From positions 40,447,989 through 40,511,988 of the forward strand of contig CM075853.1 of the NCBI GenBank assembly GCA_037975125.1: DNA of 64,000 bases, given 5' to 3'. Shown here one piece after another: positions 50,068 to 62,600 of the stretch. Under the pieces are notes generated by a model. It saw only the letters and a list, made by a program, of their open reading frames with translations, ran no database searches and was not told the origin of the DNA. This DNA is from Latrodectus hesperus (taxonomy: Eukaryota > Arthropoda > Arachnida > Araneae > Theridiidae). Position numbers and translations under genes: made by a program. Within the stretch, counting starts at the first letter, position 1; the number at the start of each line of letters is the position of its first letter.

Positions 50068-50291
50068 ACTGTAGGCTTGAAAGCCCCACCGTTGTAAAGC
50101 ATTCGTCTCTCAAACAATGTGTCGAGCGTTCTGGAGAACCTCTTAAGGCTCAAGCTCCCAGATTACGGTTCCCAGCGGGCACCTGGCACTCCGTGCAGGG
50201 TGTCCGACATTCTAGACTGAAGTAGAGGCACAACCTGATAGCCAATAGGAATAGAACAGGGCCTCTTCTTCTCGTTCTCTGTCTGTCTGTC
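50068..50291 (+). other. Conserved 3' terminus of non-LTR family N1 with CTGT tail
   Basis: Blocks ggcttgaaag, cccagcgggcacctggcact, aacctgatagcc and tcttctcgtt occur in the same order as in the minus-strand copy at 18,405-18,600. After tcttctcgtt the tail is ctctgtctgtctgt, not GTT. Confidence 0.8.
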
Positions 50292-50299
50292 CTTTCTTT

Positions 50300-50486
50300 T
50301 GTGATGATGTAGAAATGGGGACCACCCTAAAAACGGGTTTGTAGTGGTGTGCCGCGGGCAATGCTAATCACCTATGGGACTTGGTTCACAGGTGCCCGCT
50401 GGGTAACGACAAATGAGAAGCAGTTTCAGGCTTTGTTGTAGCATAGGGTTTGTCACCCAAATGCCCACTGTTGGAAGAAAATAATG
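50300..50486. other. G+C-richer block between the nested retrotransposon and the hAT right end
   Basis: Probably hAT 3' UTR. It contains caggtgcccgctggg (50,389-50,403), the exact reverse complement of 50,171-50,185 in the retrotransposon UTR, so part of it could instead be an inverted retroelement fragment. No coding frame. Confidence 0.4.
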
Positions 50487-50494
50487 CTCTATGT
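50487..50494. repeat. Right 8-bp target-site duplication of hAT element
   Basis: ctctatgt, identical to 46,427-46,434. Confidence 0.75.
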
Positions 50495-50499
50495 GTTGA

Positions 50500-52020
50500 A
50501 ATTGAATTTAGCAAAAAGTAATCCATAGAAATATTTTTGTTTTCAATCATTTTAAAATAATTCATTTCTTAAAATACTAACGTTATCATATAAGCAAAAT
50601 AAGGAATAAAATATTTTCCAAACCTACGAAATTTTAAATAGTACTTATATATATTTGGATATAAAAATCAACAACTAATTTTTACTTATATTAGTTTTTA
50701 CTCACCATAATTTAATTCTCACTAAAAGCATTTTTATTTTGCGCTTTTGAAAGGAAGAAGCTAATAATCCCATTAAGCACAATTTCCACGAAAGTATCAT
50801 GCATATAGTTTCCTACATCCTTCATGGCGAAAAACTCTTTTCTAACAAAGTAATGACTTTCTGTTTTCATAATATTTTTGTAAGTTGATAGTAATTAGAA
50901 TATAATGCATTTCCATCCTTCCTTCTTGATTATAAATTTTATAAAAAATATTTCTGGTATCATATTCAGCAACTTTTCCTAATTATAACAAGTTCTCTTC
51001 TTATAAGTTAACTTATACTTTTCTTAAGTTAAGTTCTTAATTTATCTAAGTTTCTTTTACATATTTCTGCTTTAAATACTTGAGAAAAGCACTGATATAT
51101 TTTTGTGCGAATGAGAAGAATCAAAAAAAAAGATTATATGTTCTTCGATATTATTAAAATTTATACTTGACTAAATTAATTGAATTCTAATTAAGTATTT
51201 TACTAAACTATATTTTATGTAATGATGAATTGATGCGCTTAAAACAGTTTATCAAAATATAACCAAGCATAGTTGTTTGAATTTGCTTATAATTTAAAAC
51301 AATCATTAATAAAGTCCAAACTTTCAAGAATTCATAGCCATATGCAGTAAGTTACTTCATATAATATAATTAAGAAAAACTGAAATTGGGAAAATCTCTT
51401 TATGTAAGATCATTGAGAAGGAAATGTATCTATGAATAAATTGTTTAACTAGTCTTATTACCATGTTTATACGTTTGTATAAGAAAAACAGGAGAATAAG
51501 AATTAGAAAATAAGCAGTCTTATATGAATAATAAGAGAAGTAAGCTATATTTTATAATTATTGTATATTCTATTGAGATAAATAATATATGCTGAAAATG
51601 AACAGTTGGTTTAACTTTGATTAAAAATTATTTATTATAAGAAAAAATAAATAAATTTTACCATTTTTTGTTAAAAATTATTTAATATTTTGAATTTAAG
51701 ACTTATCATTTGAAGTTTTTTCTGTAAAAGTATAGATACACAATGTGATTTAGAAAATCTGTTATTTTTTAGTGTAAATTATCAATAAAGAATAAAAAAT
51801 GCAATTAATATTTTTAATTTATTGTGTCAATGAATTATTCATGGTGCATAATATTTTTATTATATAATAAAAGATTTTGATTGTTAAGATTTCCATTAAA
51901 CTGAAAGACCTCATACTGAAACTTGAGAGAAGAACAGATACGCATTAAGTACTTGAAATGTAATTGAGAAATACTGCTGCCAGATGTAGTCAAAATTAAT
52001 GTAGTATACCATGAAATTGT
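50500..52020. other. AT-rich intergenic sequence, no gene seen
   Basis: No gene was recognised; the minus frame at 51,835-52,029 has no known motif. Confidence 0.55.
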
Positions 52021-52029
52021 TAATTCCAA

Positions 52030-53060
52030 ATCAGTGGTTTTTAAATCGTTTTAATCAGATGGATTTGATCAGTGGCAAATCTAGAGAACCAATAGAAGAA
52101 AGCAATTGAATTTGAAAAAATAAACGAATGTAACATATGGGCAGTTAATGTTCTACCAAAATAAGGTCACAAACAAAATCAGGAGATAAAGTGGGAAAAC
52201 AGGATGTAAAATATTCTGGGTGTAGTGTTAAGTTGACTCACACACAAAGTACAAAGTTAACTTGGCAGACGCTGAAATCCAAACCAATACCATCTCAAAT
52301 CATTGTACTTGGTGCAGGACAAATATGATGAAGCATAAGATGATAGTTCTACAGCTCTCACTTATGTTTTTAAATTATTATCCACAATAATGTTATGTTG
52401 CAGAAAAAAACTCAGTTGAATCTTTTGCAGCAATCCGCTCAACCAATCGAAACTAAATTTCAGTTATGATTGTTTGAATGTACACACTAGAGACAGTAGT
52501 GAGATAAAGCAAAGCAGAACTCGATTTTACGGTTGCAGTGAGAGAATTTTGAAATTTTCGAATGAGAACACCCACTTTTCCCTTACACAAATTAATCAGC
52601 ATATTGAAAAAACATAAGTGGTTTTAAAAGGATTAGTGTGTGATGAATTATTACGTAAAGCTTGTTCATAAAAGAGTGTTATACGAGGATTATTTGTCTT
52701 TACATCACAGCTTGGATGCTTTGAGCAACGTATAAAAGGTCCATTTTACATCCATGTAATATTTTAAGGACATTTTGACGCTACAATTCAGAAATAACAA
52801 TGATTTATACCAGGCACTTGTTGAAAGGAGGATTTCAAGGCTGATGTAACGATATTTTTGAAGAATTATGGATCAAGAACAAATATACTAGTGATTCACT
52901 ACAATGCAATCACTTTTGCGTCATGTAAATGCACTGGGGCCCCTTTGTAAGACTTTTTATCTGCTCGGTGAATGCTGTTCATTGCTCGGTAATTTTAACA
53001 GCAAAAGATTCATAATGTCTCTTGCTGTTAATATTTTCAGTTAAAGTGAAGTGCGCTTCA
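52030..53060. other. Less AT-rich block, possible unrecognised transposon remnant
   Basis: The block starts with cagtggtttttaaatcgttt, reminiscent of the left ends of many hAT elements, and contains caatccgctcaacc and actggggcccctttgtaaga further on. No transposase motif could be read in any frame and no matching right end was found. It is listed because its composition differs from the flanks and nothing explains it. Confidence 0.2.
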
Positions 53061-53069
53061 TAACATTCG

Positions 53070-56000
53070 CAGTAACCATTTGTTATTTTCATTATTTCAG
53101 GTAAAAAAAAAGTCTACATACTAAAAACTTCTCATACATCATAGAAGTGGAAAATGTATTTTAAAAATAAAAATTTATAATTTACAAACTTAAATGCAAT
53201 TTTAATTTGCTTTTGATTGTTGCTTACGTTGAGCTTTCTATTTACCAATCACAAATTATATTACATCAGAAATCACATATGATTGCAAAATGTATTTATC
53301 TTTGTAAATATGGAAATGATGATCTGAAAATTCATCAAAATATTTATTTCCGTTTATTCGCTCGATTGTAAATCTATCTTTTTACGGACTTCATGAGTGG
53401 AATAAACTGTAATGCACACAAAATTCAAAGCATGCACGTTACGAAAGCATTTCTTCCATTAATCTCTCCTCTCAATTTTGAAGTGAAATTTATTTTCTTT
53501 CTTTAAATTATGCTTTTAATTAAAAAATTTTCCTAGCATTATCATTTCCAATATTGAACAATTTGGTTATAACTCGTTTCATCTGTGATTTTTCAGCTCT
53601 CTATTAAACGTTGACATTGGTTTATGTGAATATGTAATAACATTAAAATATTATCTCTACGTTGAATAGCTTATGGAATCATTCTTTCTGAAAATGAAAC
53701 AATGAACAAAAATCACAATATGACTAGATGTTTTAAGAGAATATTTGATACTTAACTATAACTTTAAGCACATTTTCAGCAATATTTCTTAACAGCTATT
53801 TGTTAATTGGTAGGAAAATATTTAGCATTTTTTAATTTATATTGTGAATAATCTAAAAGTGAGGGAATTGTTCTTTTACTCAGTGGTTTTATAATCTTTA
53901 GTGGATATTTATGATATTATACTAAAATAAAATGTTTTAAAGTAATAAAATTTTATATTAGCATATCGATTTAAAGAGCTAAAAAAAGAAACATTTCTAG
54001 TACCCATAGAAGCAAAAGAATAGAAAAAAGCTAACGAAATTCAAATTAAAATAAATTTATAAATAACATATTTGAATTAAGAGTGATTTAAGAATAAAAT
54101 TATTTACTAAGTTATGAGCAATTTTTTACCTGCTAATAGTGCTAAACTTCACGTAAAACATAACTCGATTATTTTAAATTCCCATCATTATACTAAACGG
54201 TTGTTTTTTAAAATATAATATTAAGTTGTTTCTAGTTGATTATAAGGCTTATATTGACTGATCAAGTATCGTTAATATTTATGTAAGTATTTATTGTATA
54301 GTTTGCTCTTGATTCACTCTTTCAAGAAATTTTGCATAAATTTGTTTTTTTCATTTCGATGGTATTTCTAAGTTCTTTTCTCCAGCCAATATTAAGTAAA
54401 TAGAAACTAATAATGCATTAAACTATTCAAAAATACAATAAAAAACTATTATTGCCAATGTAATATTATAACTTTGTCTTATTCATGAAAAAGACCATTT
54501 CAAGCAAAAATATTACAAAACAAAAAAATCCGTGTTCAGATGAAGAAATAATGAAAATACCATTTCTAAATTTTACAGTTTTCTATTATATTGCCCATAT
54601 GCATGTTTTTGATTAAATTTAACTCGCCAATTAATTCTCTGTTTAATATTCTTAAAATATTTTTACCAAATTAACATAATAGTTTAATTGCTTAACTCTT
54701 ATCATTTTTTATAAAATATCAGTTTTGTAATTAATGTGTCAGAATTGCAATAGTTTTAATGAATTCTGATTTACATTTATACAAAACAATTGCATTAAAC
54801 TCCATCAGTATCTTTGAGATATTTTGGTGGGCCAAAATATTTTCATAAAGCATTATAAGGAAAAGAAATTTTGCTATTTTTAGCATTTCCATAGCAAAAT
54901 TAAACGATAGTAATATAAATGAAATCTGAGCGCAGATTTTGTTTCCAAAGTACTTGCAATAGTAATTGAAACTAATATGCATAAAACATTAATGAAATAC
55001 TTCGCGAACAAAAGCAATAAGTTATTATAAGCAATAATTATGATTTACATTCCAACATTAATTTTATTAGTTATTCCCTAAGGAAAAATTTCTTTCCAAA
55101 ACAGAACTCACATATTTCAAGGTAATTTATTCCCCCTCCTATTTCAATTTATGTGATGTTGTATTTTTGCTTAAGAATTGTTTGCGTTACATATATTTCT
55201 TTGTCATATAGTTTCTTAGAAAATAAAAAAATGAGAGAATAAAGCAATATAAACATAACAGTGCTATTTTATCATATAAAAAATTAAGATACTAATGACT
55301 TTAATTAGCAAATAAAATTATAATTAATATAAATCTTACTTTTTTGTATTGAAAGTGTGTTTTGATAAATTTTTTGTAAAGATTGCATTGAATGACGTTA
55401 AAGTCTAAAAGCGAGTTTTATTCGATCAGAAAAATCTAAAACATATATTTATAGGCTTAAAACCATCTATAAATGGAATACACTGTTGACATTTTATTTT
55501 TAAATGATATTTTTGATTTGAATTTAAAATTTTAAAAATATTTTACGATATAAATAAGCGAAAACACATCAGGTACCTTTTAAAAAATAAAAAAGATACA
55601 CCATATTTAATATTTAAAAATAACAAATTAGAAACTTTTAACTCACTACGTATTGGTTACAAACTTCCAAAATAGATTACTTAAAAGAAATTTTAAAACA
55701 AGGTTAAAAACAATTTTAATGTTTTAACTACAGTTTAGAATTTTTTAATTTTTCAGCCATCACGAGGAAAATATTTACTACAAATTGGTAGCAATTTTCT
55801 GGAACAGAAAAATTAGGTTAGAAACTACAGCTATCTGTATTTATACAGATTCTTAATATAACTATATTCACAAATCATTATTTAATAAGAGGTGAAATAG
55901 AAAGATATATTTGATAGAAGGAAAGGGGAAACATGCTAACACTAAATGTTACATATGAAAAAATAATAAAAGTTATCCGGCAAAAAATAGAATTTCTCAC

Positions 56001-57885
56001 GAAAATTATGCATTAAAAATACAGTATATAGGAATAAATTTGTCAATTTTTTATTAAAAATTTGTTACTGTATATATCCGTAGCAGCAGAAAAATTTTTT
56101 TGTGGTGAAATCTGTAGATTTTGTCTTATCACACTTGGCCTTAGTAGATAAAATTCTTGGTATATAGTTAATCCAGCTTCTAAGATAAGAAGACAAAATG
56201 TCATTTTGAACCTTTTTTGTTTTCTAAATATAAGAAAGTGAATGAAATGAAAAATTAACTATACCCGTAAAGTAAATAAACTACATATAATGTTATAATA
56301 GTGCAAGCTGCATTCTTTATCAACATATCAGCAAATAACGCTGTTCAACCTTCGCTAAAAATAAGAATATATTACAGCTTGTTCTATTTTAGTTAGTTAA
56401 ACTGAAGTCTATATTTATGAAAATTATAACTTTTTTTGTCAAATATCTTTTCGTTCTTATTGTGTTCAGTAATTTTTTGCTTGTTATCTCGACAAATATT
56501 TTCTTTGTTTATTTTGAAAATCCTATTTAAAAATTATGCTGCAAAGTCTTAAGATAAATATAGGAATAATCATTTAAATTAATTTTATAAATTACTCAGT
56601 CTATATTAATTTCTACAAACATTTTCCAAACTTTTGCACGATTTTTTCATTTTAATAAGAGTAACATTGCTTATGACTTGAATCGAAGTAACTTATTAGG
56701 AGATTTTTAACATGTTACACTAAATTAAATTTTTTCTTAAAATTCTTAATTATATCCTCACATTTTCAAATCAAATCATTGACTTAACAGCAATTTTTTT
56801 TCCATCGTTAACACAAGTTGTTGAAATCTTCATATGATAATAAACTCCCAAGACTGTCTTTAACGCATCAGAAAATACAGTATTTATCGGAAACAACGCC
56901 AAATGCGTAATATTGGCTATATTATCTCACTCACTTCTTATAAATACAAAAAAGATTATTCATTATCACCTATAAATTTGAATTTATCTCTCAGTGTTCA
57001 TATTTTCTTAATGATTTTAAATCGAAAAGGGCATACATATTTCTGATAGACTTAATCTATAAAAAATATCTATTTGTGTCCGCACGAAATATGAACCCGA
57101 TCTATTACTCACTGAACTAAATACAAATATTTTAATTTAGTAACTAATATATTGAGTTAGCACAAAATTCAGAAAACGAGGAGAGATAGTTTAGTAATGA
57201 TGATTTTTAATATCAGGTCCACATATTTTCACTTGTCCCCTATTTTTTATTTATTTTATCCCCTATCCCTTACGTTCAGGGCAAAGTTTTTTTGCAGTAA
57301 AATTTATTAATACCGTTATAACTATCAAAAGAGAAAAATTGCTTATTTTTTCATTAAACAATGTTTTTGAGAAAATCCCCCAATTCATAACATGAGTTAC
57401 TATATTTTTATTCCTGATATAATGTGTAATATTTTAAAAACTACAAATATAGCGATTATTTCGGGGAAAAATTTCATCCTTTTTAGTGAAAATTTTACTT
57501 AATATCATCAATGCGCGTTTTTAAAAAGTTTTGTTATTTCAGAACTGGAAAATGTCAAAAGTTATAATACAATAATTTTTAAAATTATATTTATGTCTTA
57601 CAAAAATAATTATATATTCCTATTTTAAAATTGTTCTCTTAATTAGAATGTGTAATAGGGAATATATTTTTAGGGAGATGTAATTGCTATTTATAAAAAT
57701 TGTCCGTGATTGTGATTTGTTTTTAATAAGGGTTACATCAACCAAACATGTAAGTTGTTTGTTATGTGGATGTATGAGGTATTTCTCCTTATATATCTGA
57801 TATAATTCATTTCTATCAATAAATACTTAGTTTTCATTCTATACTTACTATTTATCACAATTTTTGTCATTTTACTTTGCACTGC
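53070..57885. other. AT-rich intergenic sequence, no gene seen
   Basis: Long AT-rich stretch without a supported gene, RNA gene or repeat copy; the minus frame at 54,731-54,982 is a chance frame by composition. Confidence 0.55.
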
Positions 57886-57889
57886 ACAG

Positions 57890-58165
57890 TTCACAACCTA
57901 GCGGCTCAGGGGGTTGTTGTAAGACGTTTTAGCATCCACCTTGTAAACAGACTTCCAAGATGATCTTTCTTAGACAGTAAGCCGTATTCACGTACTTCAA
58001 GGAAGAAAATACAGAAATCTCCAAAGTACAGATTCTGATGGACGTGTATGCAGAAATTCAATGTCTGTCTCCCGTTGATCATTAGTAGATGAGATCGAAC
58101 CCAGAATCTAGTGGTCCGAGAAGAGTCGTCTTATTACTAGGCCAGAGTGAGCACTGGTAATTTCA
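57890..58165 (-). mobile_element. tRNA-derived SINE (family B), minus strand
   Basis: On the minus strand the head contains a near-consensus A box, tggcctagtaa (58,134-58,144), and 32 nt later a B box, ggttcgatctc (58,091-58,101). This is an RNA polymerase III promoter in tRNA geometry. The head around ggcctagtaataagacgact resembles tRNA-Arg genes, but the acceptor stem does not pair, so it is not a functional tRNA. A body of about 190 bp follows and ends near ctaggttgtgaactgtgcag. The tail has no clear poly(A). The body differs from the family-A SINE. Confidence 0.7.
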
Positions 58166-58169
58166 CTTT

Positions 58170-58345
58170 CGACGTCGCCTTGTGGACAACCTAACAGAAT
58201 AAGGCTATTTTAATAAGGCCTTTCAACGTTCCCCGAGAAATTGTCTTTAAAAACAACTTTTTTATAAATAGTGAGCTGTATTCAAGTTTCTCGAAAAAGG
58301 AGAAACCCAGGAAAATCCCAAGCATCCATCCCAAAGAATAAACAG
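58170..58345 (-). mobile_element. Second, headless family-B SINE piece in tandem
   Basis: Directly upstream (in SINE orientation) of the full head. It shares ttgaatacagctcactatt with gtgaatacggcttactgtc of the neighbouring body, and ttaggttgtccacaaggc with its ctaggttgtgaactgtgc end. No A or B box is visible. The two pieces lie head to tail. Confidence 0.45.
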
Positions 58346-58349
58346 AAAT

Positions 58350-59345
58350 TATTTCACTTTGTCACATATGACTTAATGTTTGTCCTGAATGCAAGACATT
58401 ATGCTTTTTAAAACATCAAAGTAAGCATATTTTTAAAGAATGACGCCCTAGTTTTTTATGTCTGCAAAGGATGAATTCCGACAATTTTAATTTATCGGGA
58501 ATGTCTTCAGTAACATCACTTATACGACTTTATGCATTAAATTATACACAACCTCTTTAACAAAACAATATTTTCTACAAGGATATGATTATTCATTTTA
58601 AAACAATATCCCTAAATTAAATTTGAATTAAAATAAGTTACCTCTGAATAATTCTCGGAAAAGGAGTATTACTCCTTTTCCGAGAATTACTTGGGTATTT
58701 GATGTGTTTGAAGAGATATTCGGGTGTTCTTTGCTGGGTTTTACCTATTATATTGAAGTCTAAATCACATATATTATAAATTATTGTAATTATAAAGATT
58801 AATTTTGTATTTTCAAAATATCATCCTTTAGACTCATTAATTCTGAAACTAATTAATAATTTAATGATTATTTTTTATAAATGATTCATCGGACATCAGA
58901 ATTCAAAAAAGGAACACTTGTGAGTGTTAAACTAATTTCTCTGTAAATAAATAATGAGTAAATTCTTTCATTCATTAAAATAAAATTAACATTTTTAACA
59001 CAGGTATTTGATAGAATACAATTATTATAAATTTTAAAACTGAATGTAAAATATATAATTTATCTATAAAGATATTTATTCATATTATTTATTATAATAA
59101 TCCTTAAACATGCATGATATTGTCATGTATAATACTACAGACATAATCAATATAATTTATGTTTTATGGAAGAAAATGCTTACAAGATAAAAGCTTACTC
59201 TACATTTAATCAAATAAAAGACAAATTGATTTTGAAATTTAATACAGTATCTTTTACATAAATTATTAAAGGTAAAAAGAATTAATAATATTATATCTTA
59301 TTCAGCATAAAACTATCTTTCATGTATTGAGAACACATAATATGA
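58350..59345. other. AT-rich intergenic sequence with one long palindrome
   Basis: No gene was recognised. A perfect 41-bp palindrome lies at 58,649-58,689. Confidence 0.55.
58649..58689. repeat. Perfect 41-bp palindrome
   Basis: taattctcggaaaaggagta (58,649-58,668) and its exact reverse complement (58,670-58,689) are separated by one base. The arms contain a mixed-base core, so chance is unlikely. Confidence 0.95.
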
Positions 59346-59349
59346 ATCT

Positions 59350-59690
59350 AATCATATTACAAAGGCATCATGATCAAGCTTCACAAAATTGATCTGTGTT
59401 AGATATACTGAAATAATCATCTTTAATTTCACTCTCTCCTTTTCCTTCCAGAATGCAACATGAGAAACCACATCCCAATTTATTACTATCCATCATTTTT
59501 GCCCAGAAAATATTTCTTGCGCTAAAATAAGTATGATCATGAAATTCGAGAGGAGAACATTAGTTACCGTAATAGCTCCCCGTTCATCACTGTCTGGAAA
59601 TCTGCTTTCAATTACTTTTTTCTTTCTGTTGAGGACCACATTTTTCCTGCAACGTCATTTACAACCTCTTTAATTACCCAATTATAGTGT
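59350..59690. repeat. Dispersed repeat, pair 2 copy b
   Basis: Partner of 43,877-44,220, same orientation, sharing cata-tacaaaggcat, ctctctccttttcctt, aacatgagaaac, a ttattactatccatcatttt stretch and tatgatcatgaaat-gagagga. Substitutions and indels throughout; no conserved coding frame. Confidence 0.6.
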
Positions 59691-59699
59691 TTTATTTTT

Positions 59700-62600
59700 A
59701 GAAATACTTAAGCGGTCATATTTTCTTGGTAAATTACTATTTCAAGAAGCTAAGAAGATGTTACAGACACTAGAACGTGTCTTCAGTTTTATGAATAATA
59801 AATTGCGAAGTATAGCATTTTGCACTACCTTACACATAGACAATTTGACGTGTTAAAGTAAAATCATTTGATGTAAAGAATTTTTGCCATAAAAACCCTA
59901 ATTTTTAGCAGATTTTTCTCACTGTTAATTCTATAATGTAAATCAATAATAAAAATGTATGAATAATGGAATACTTAGACAAAACAGAATGAAATAATTT
60001 GATGAACTCAGCTTGTTTTTAAAGAAAAAAATTTAGTTAATATATTTTTCCCAAAAATATAAATGTTTTTCTTTGCATTTTGTTAAACAATATGTGTTTT
60101 TTTTTCAGAACGATTATATTGTGCTTACGATTATATTAAGATCAATTGTTAGCATAAAAAGAAAGTTGCACATAGAGGATTTTATGAGTAACTTTAAGTT
60201 AAACTAGATTCTCAAGCAGAATCACCTTTTCCGTGAATAAAATATTTAGAATTATTTATTGCAAAAAATATTTATATTTGAAGAGGAAATATTTTTGGAT
60301 TTTTTATATGAAATAAATAAAAAAGTAAGATAAAACACATTTTATAATGTTCTTATTGTACACAAATTGACTGTTAAACTTTCAATCAATCGTAAATGCA
60401 TATCACATGTACCATTAGTAAATAAACACATTTTTTTGCTGTATGTAAAATTTTTTGTCATTAAAGTTTGGTAGAATAATTAACTTTTAATACTTTATTA
60501 TCCCGATTAATTATTTTTAATTAAAAAATCCATTTAAACTTTAAAAATCATTACAAAATTAAATCTTTCAGCCTATTTAAAATTAAATCTTTAGCCTATT
60601 AAATTAAAAAATCATTTTATTTTAATTGACTATTAAATAATCATTTCAGCTATTATTTTCAATTATTTATTATAATCTCTTTTTGCTCACATATTCATAT
60701 TCACCTGATAACCATTCTGAAAAGAGTTTTGAGTTAACATTTCTTAAAAATGCAACGTCTGTAAAATATAAAAATTTAATGATAAGAATTCTTAGAAAAA
60801 GTATGATTTCCATCAAATTAGAACTATTATTTCTCAGTGTTCAATATATACATGTACTTTCAACAATACATCTTTTAATAATTTGGAAAAAAATTCTGCA
60901 TAGGTTGATGTATTTAACTCATTATAAATTTTTCCCAAAAATTAAAAACCAAAGTAGAAAGATTTCCTTAAACAGAAAAATTTAGTAAAATTACTCATGC
61001 AAGACATTTTGACACCTTTCTAATAGATCGATAATAATTAAGTAAAAAATATTCTTTTTATAAATAGGCAATCAGGTTTGTATTTACGAAAAATAGAAAT
61101 ACAGCATTCGAAAATTTATTTACCCATTGATTGTCAAAACATTTTTGTTAAAAATAAATCATTTTTTACAATTTTCATTTTCGGTAAAAACAAATAATTT
61201 TATTTACTAATATATAACTTACGTAAACTAATATTTTAAATTAAATTCTAAGACAAAATTACAATAATTGTAAGAATCCATTAAATAATATTTATAATCG
61301 AAAAAGTATATATACTTTACATGGAAATATAATATGTTTGTCTTTTAACTCTCATGAAATATTTCCAAACAAAAGTATTTTTCCTTCAGCTTTTTTTGAC
61401 AAGAAAATTGATATAACTTCCTAATGCAATCTTCGTGGAAATTTAGCATTAAAAATGCTATTCGTTATAATCTCGAATTTTTATTTTATTTTCTAGGGAA
61501 TAATTTATTGAGCTTTCATAATAATCAATCTATTTTCTAAAACTTCACCGTAATGTAAAATATATATATAGGCAATCATCTTTATCTTAATTTTGTTTTA
61601 ATTGAGTCTCTTTCATATTGCATCTAATAGCTTAATGTTCAAACTTTAAATTGATATGGTATCTTTGTCTTTATTATTAAATAATAAAGTCGGAAAAAAC
61701 AATCAGCCTTTTTCAGCATTAAATAAAACAAATAAATACCAGTAAAAACAATTTATAGATTCCCAATAATTTTACAAATAGTGCTTCAGAATGTTTCTTA
61801 TAGTGCAGATCAAAGTTTTATGAAATTGTTTTCAATTTCTAAACAAACAATTTGATTTATGTATTGATTTAACAATGATACATATAATGACATTTGCTTG
61901 AAAATGCCATTTAGAGCTTATAACACATTTTGATGATTAAGTTTAGAAATTGAAATCCTAATGCTTAATTCACTTTATTTACTTCTATTATTTTTTACTA
62001 ATTGTAATACTAGATTAACTAAATTTAAAAGCATTTTAAACCAGAAACTTAGAATAAGTAAAAAAATTTTATGCGTTTCTGATATTTGTTAATTTTACAT
62101 ATATTTTTCTCAATACAATAGTTAATAATATTTTCATATTTCTCATTAAGATATAAATCAATTTTCAGCTGAAACAAACATCCAACAATTATGTATCGCT
62201 CATTTTCCAATTATATATCTATCTAACGATTATCTATTTTCTAAGGCTTTCAAAAAAGAAAAAAAAGGAAAATAAGAAAAAAATTTCTTAGTGTTTTTTA
62301 TAAATACAATACAATTTTTTTAATTCAATGAGTAAACTATTTTATGTTAAGATTTAACGATTGCTTAAAAAACTAACAAAAAATATTATTACAAGATATT
62401 TAACATTTATATAAGTGTGCTTTAAAGATTTTTTCAGCATCAAATATTTATATTTCCACATAGTTATATATTAATGTAGTTTATTATTTATTTTACTTAA
62501 TTATTTGACGTTTTATTAGCTTATTTACATTACATATGTGTATCGGGCAGCAATATGAAACTTATTTTGCATAAATTAACTTTTTTTTCTTTTCTTGGTT

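Larger units (their letters stand above)
48785..50291 (+). mobile_element. 5'-truncated non-LTR retrotransposon (family N1), nested in hAT
   Basis: Contains RNase H, the C-terminal Cys/His domain, a 3' UTR and a (CTGT)n tail (about 50,277-50,291). The C-terminal domain and the last 200 bp or so are homologous to the minus-strand element at 18.4-20.9 kb, so both belong to one family. The 5' junction lies between 48,780 and 48,840, where hAT coding sequence gives way to RNase H. It is shorter at the 5' end than the other copy, with no RT left. No clear target duplication was found. It inserted after the hAT element was in place. Confidence 0.85.
46435..50486 (+). mobile_element. hAT DNA transposon (ZBED5-like) with nested retrotransposon
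   Basis: The left end begins cagggcttcccaacgtatga, followed by the ggaccccttaggggtccgcc string typical of the ends of this hAT group. A decayed transposase gene follows (46,827-48,775). Coding then passes into a non-LTR retrotransposon (about 48,785-50,291). The right end near 50,470-50,486 (gttggaag then aaaataatg) is a degraded complement of the left gttgggaagccctg. An 8-bp direct repeat, ctctatgt, flanks the whole. The nested order is read directly. That 50,300-50,486 is hAT 3' UTR rather than another fragment is inferred from the flanking duplication. Confidence 0.75.

Noticed and set aside
58085..58150. Functional tRNA gene on the minus strand
   Set aside because: Good promoter boxes, but the acceptor stem does not pair and SINE body sequence follows directly.
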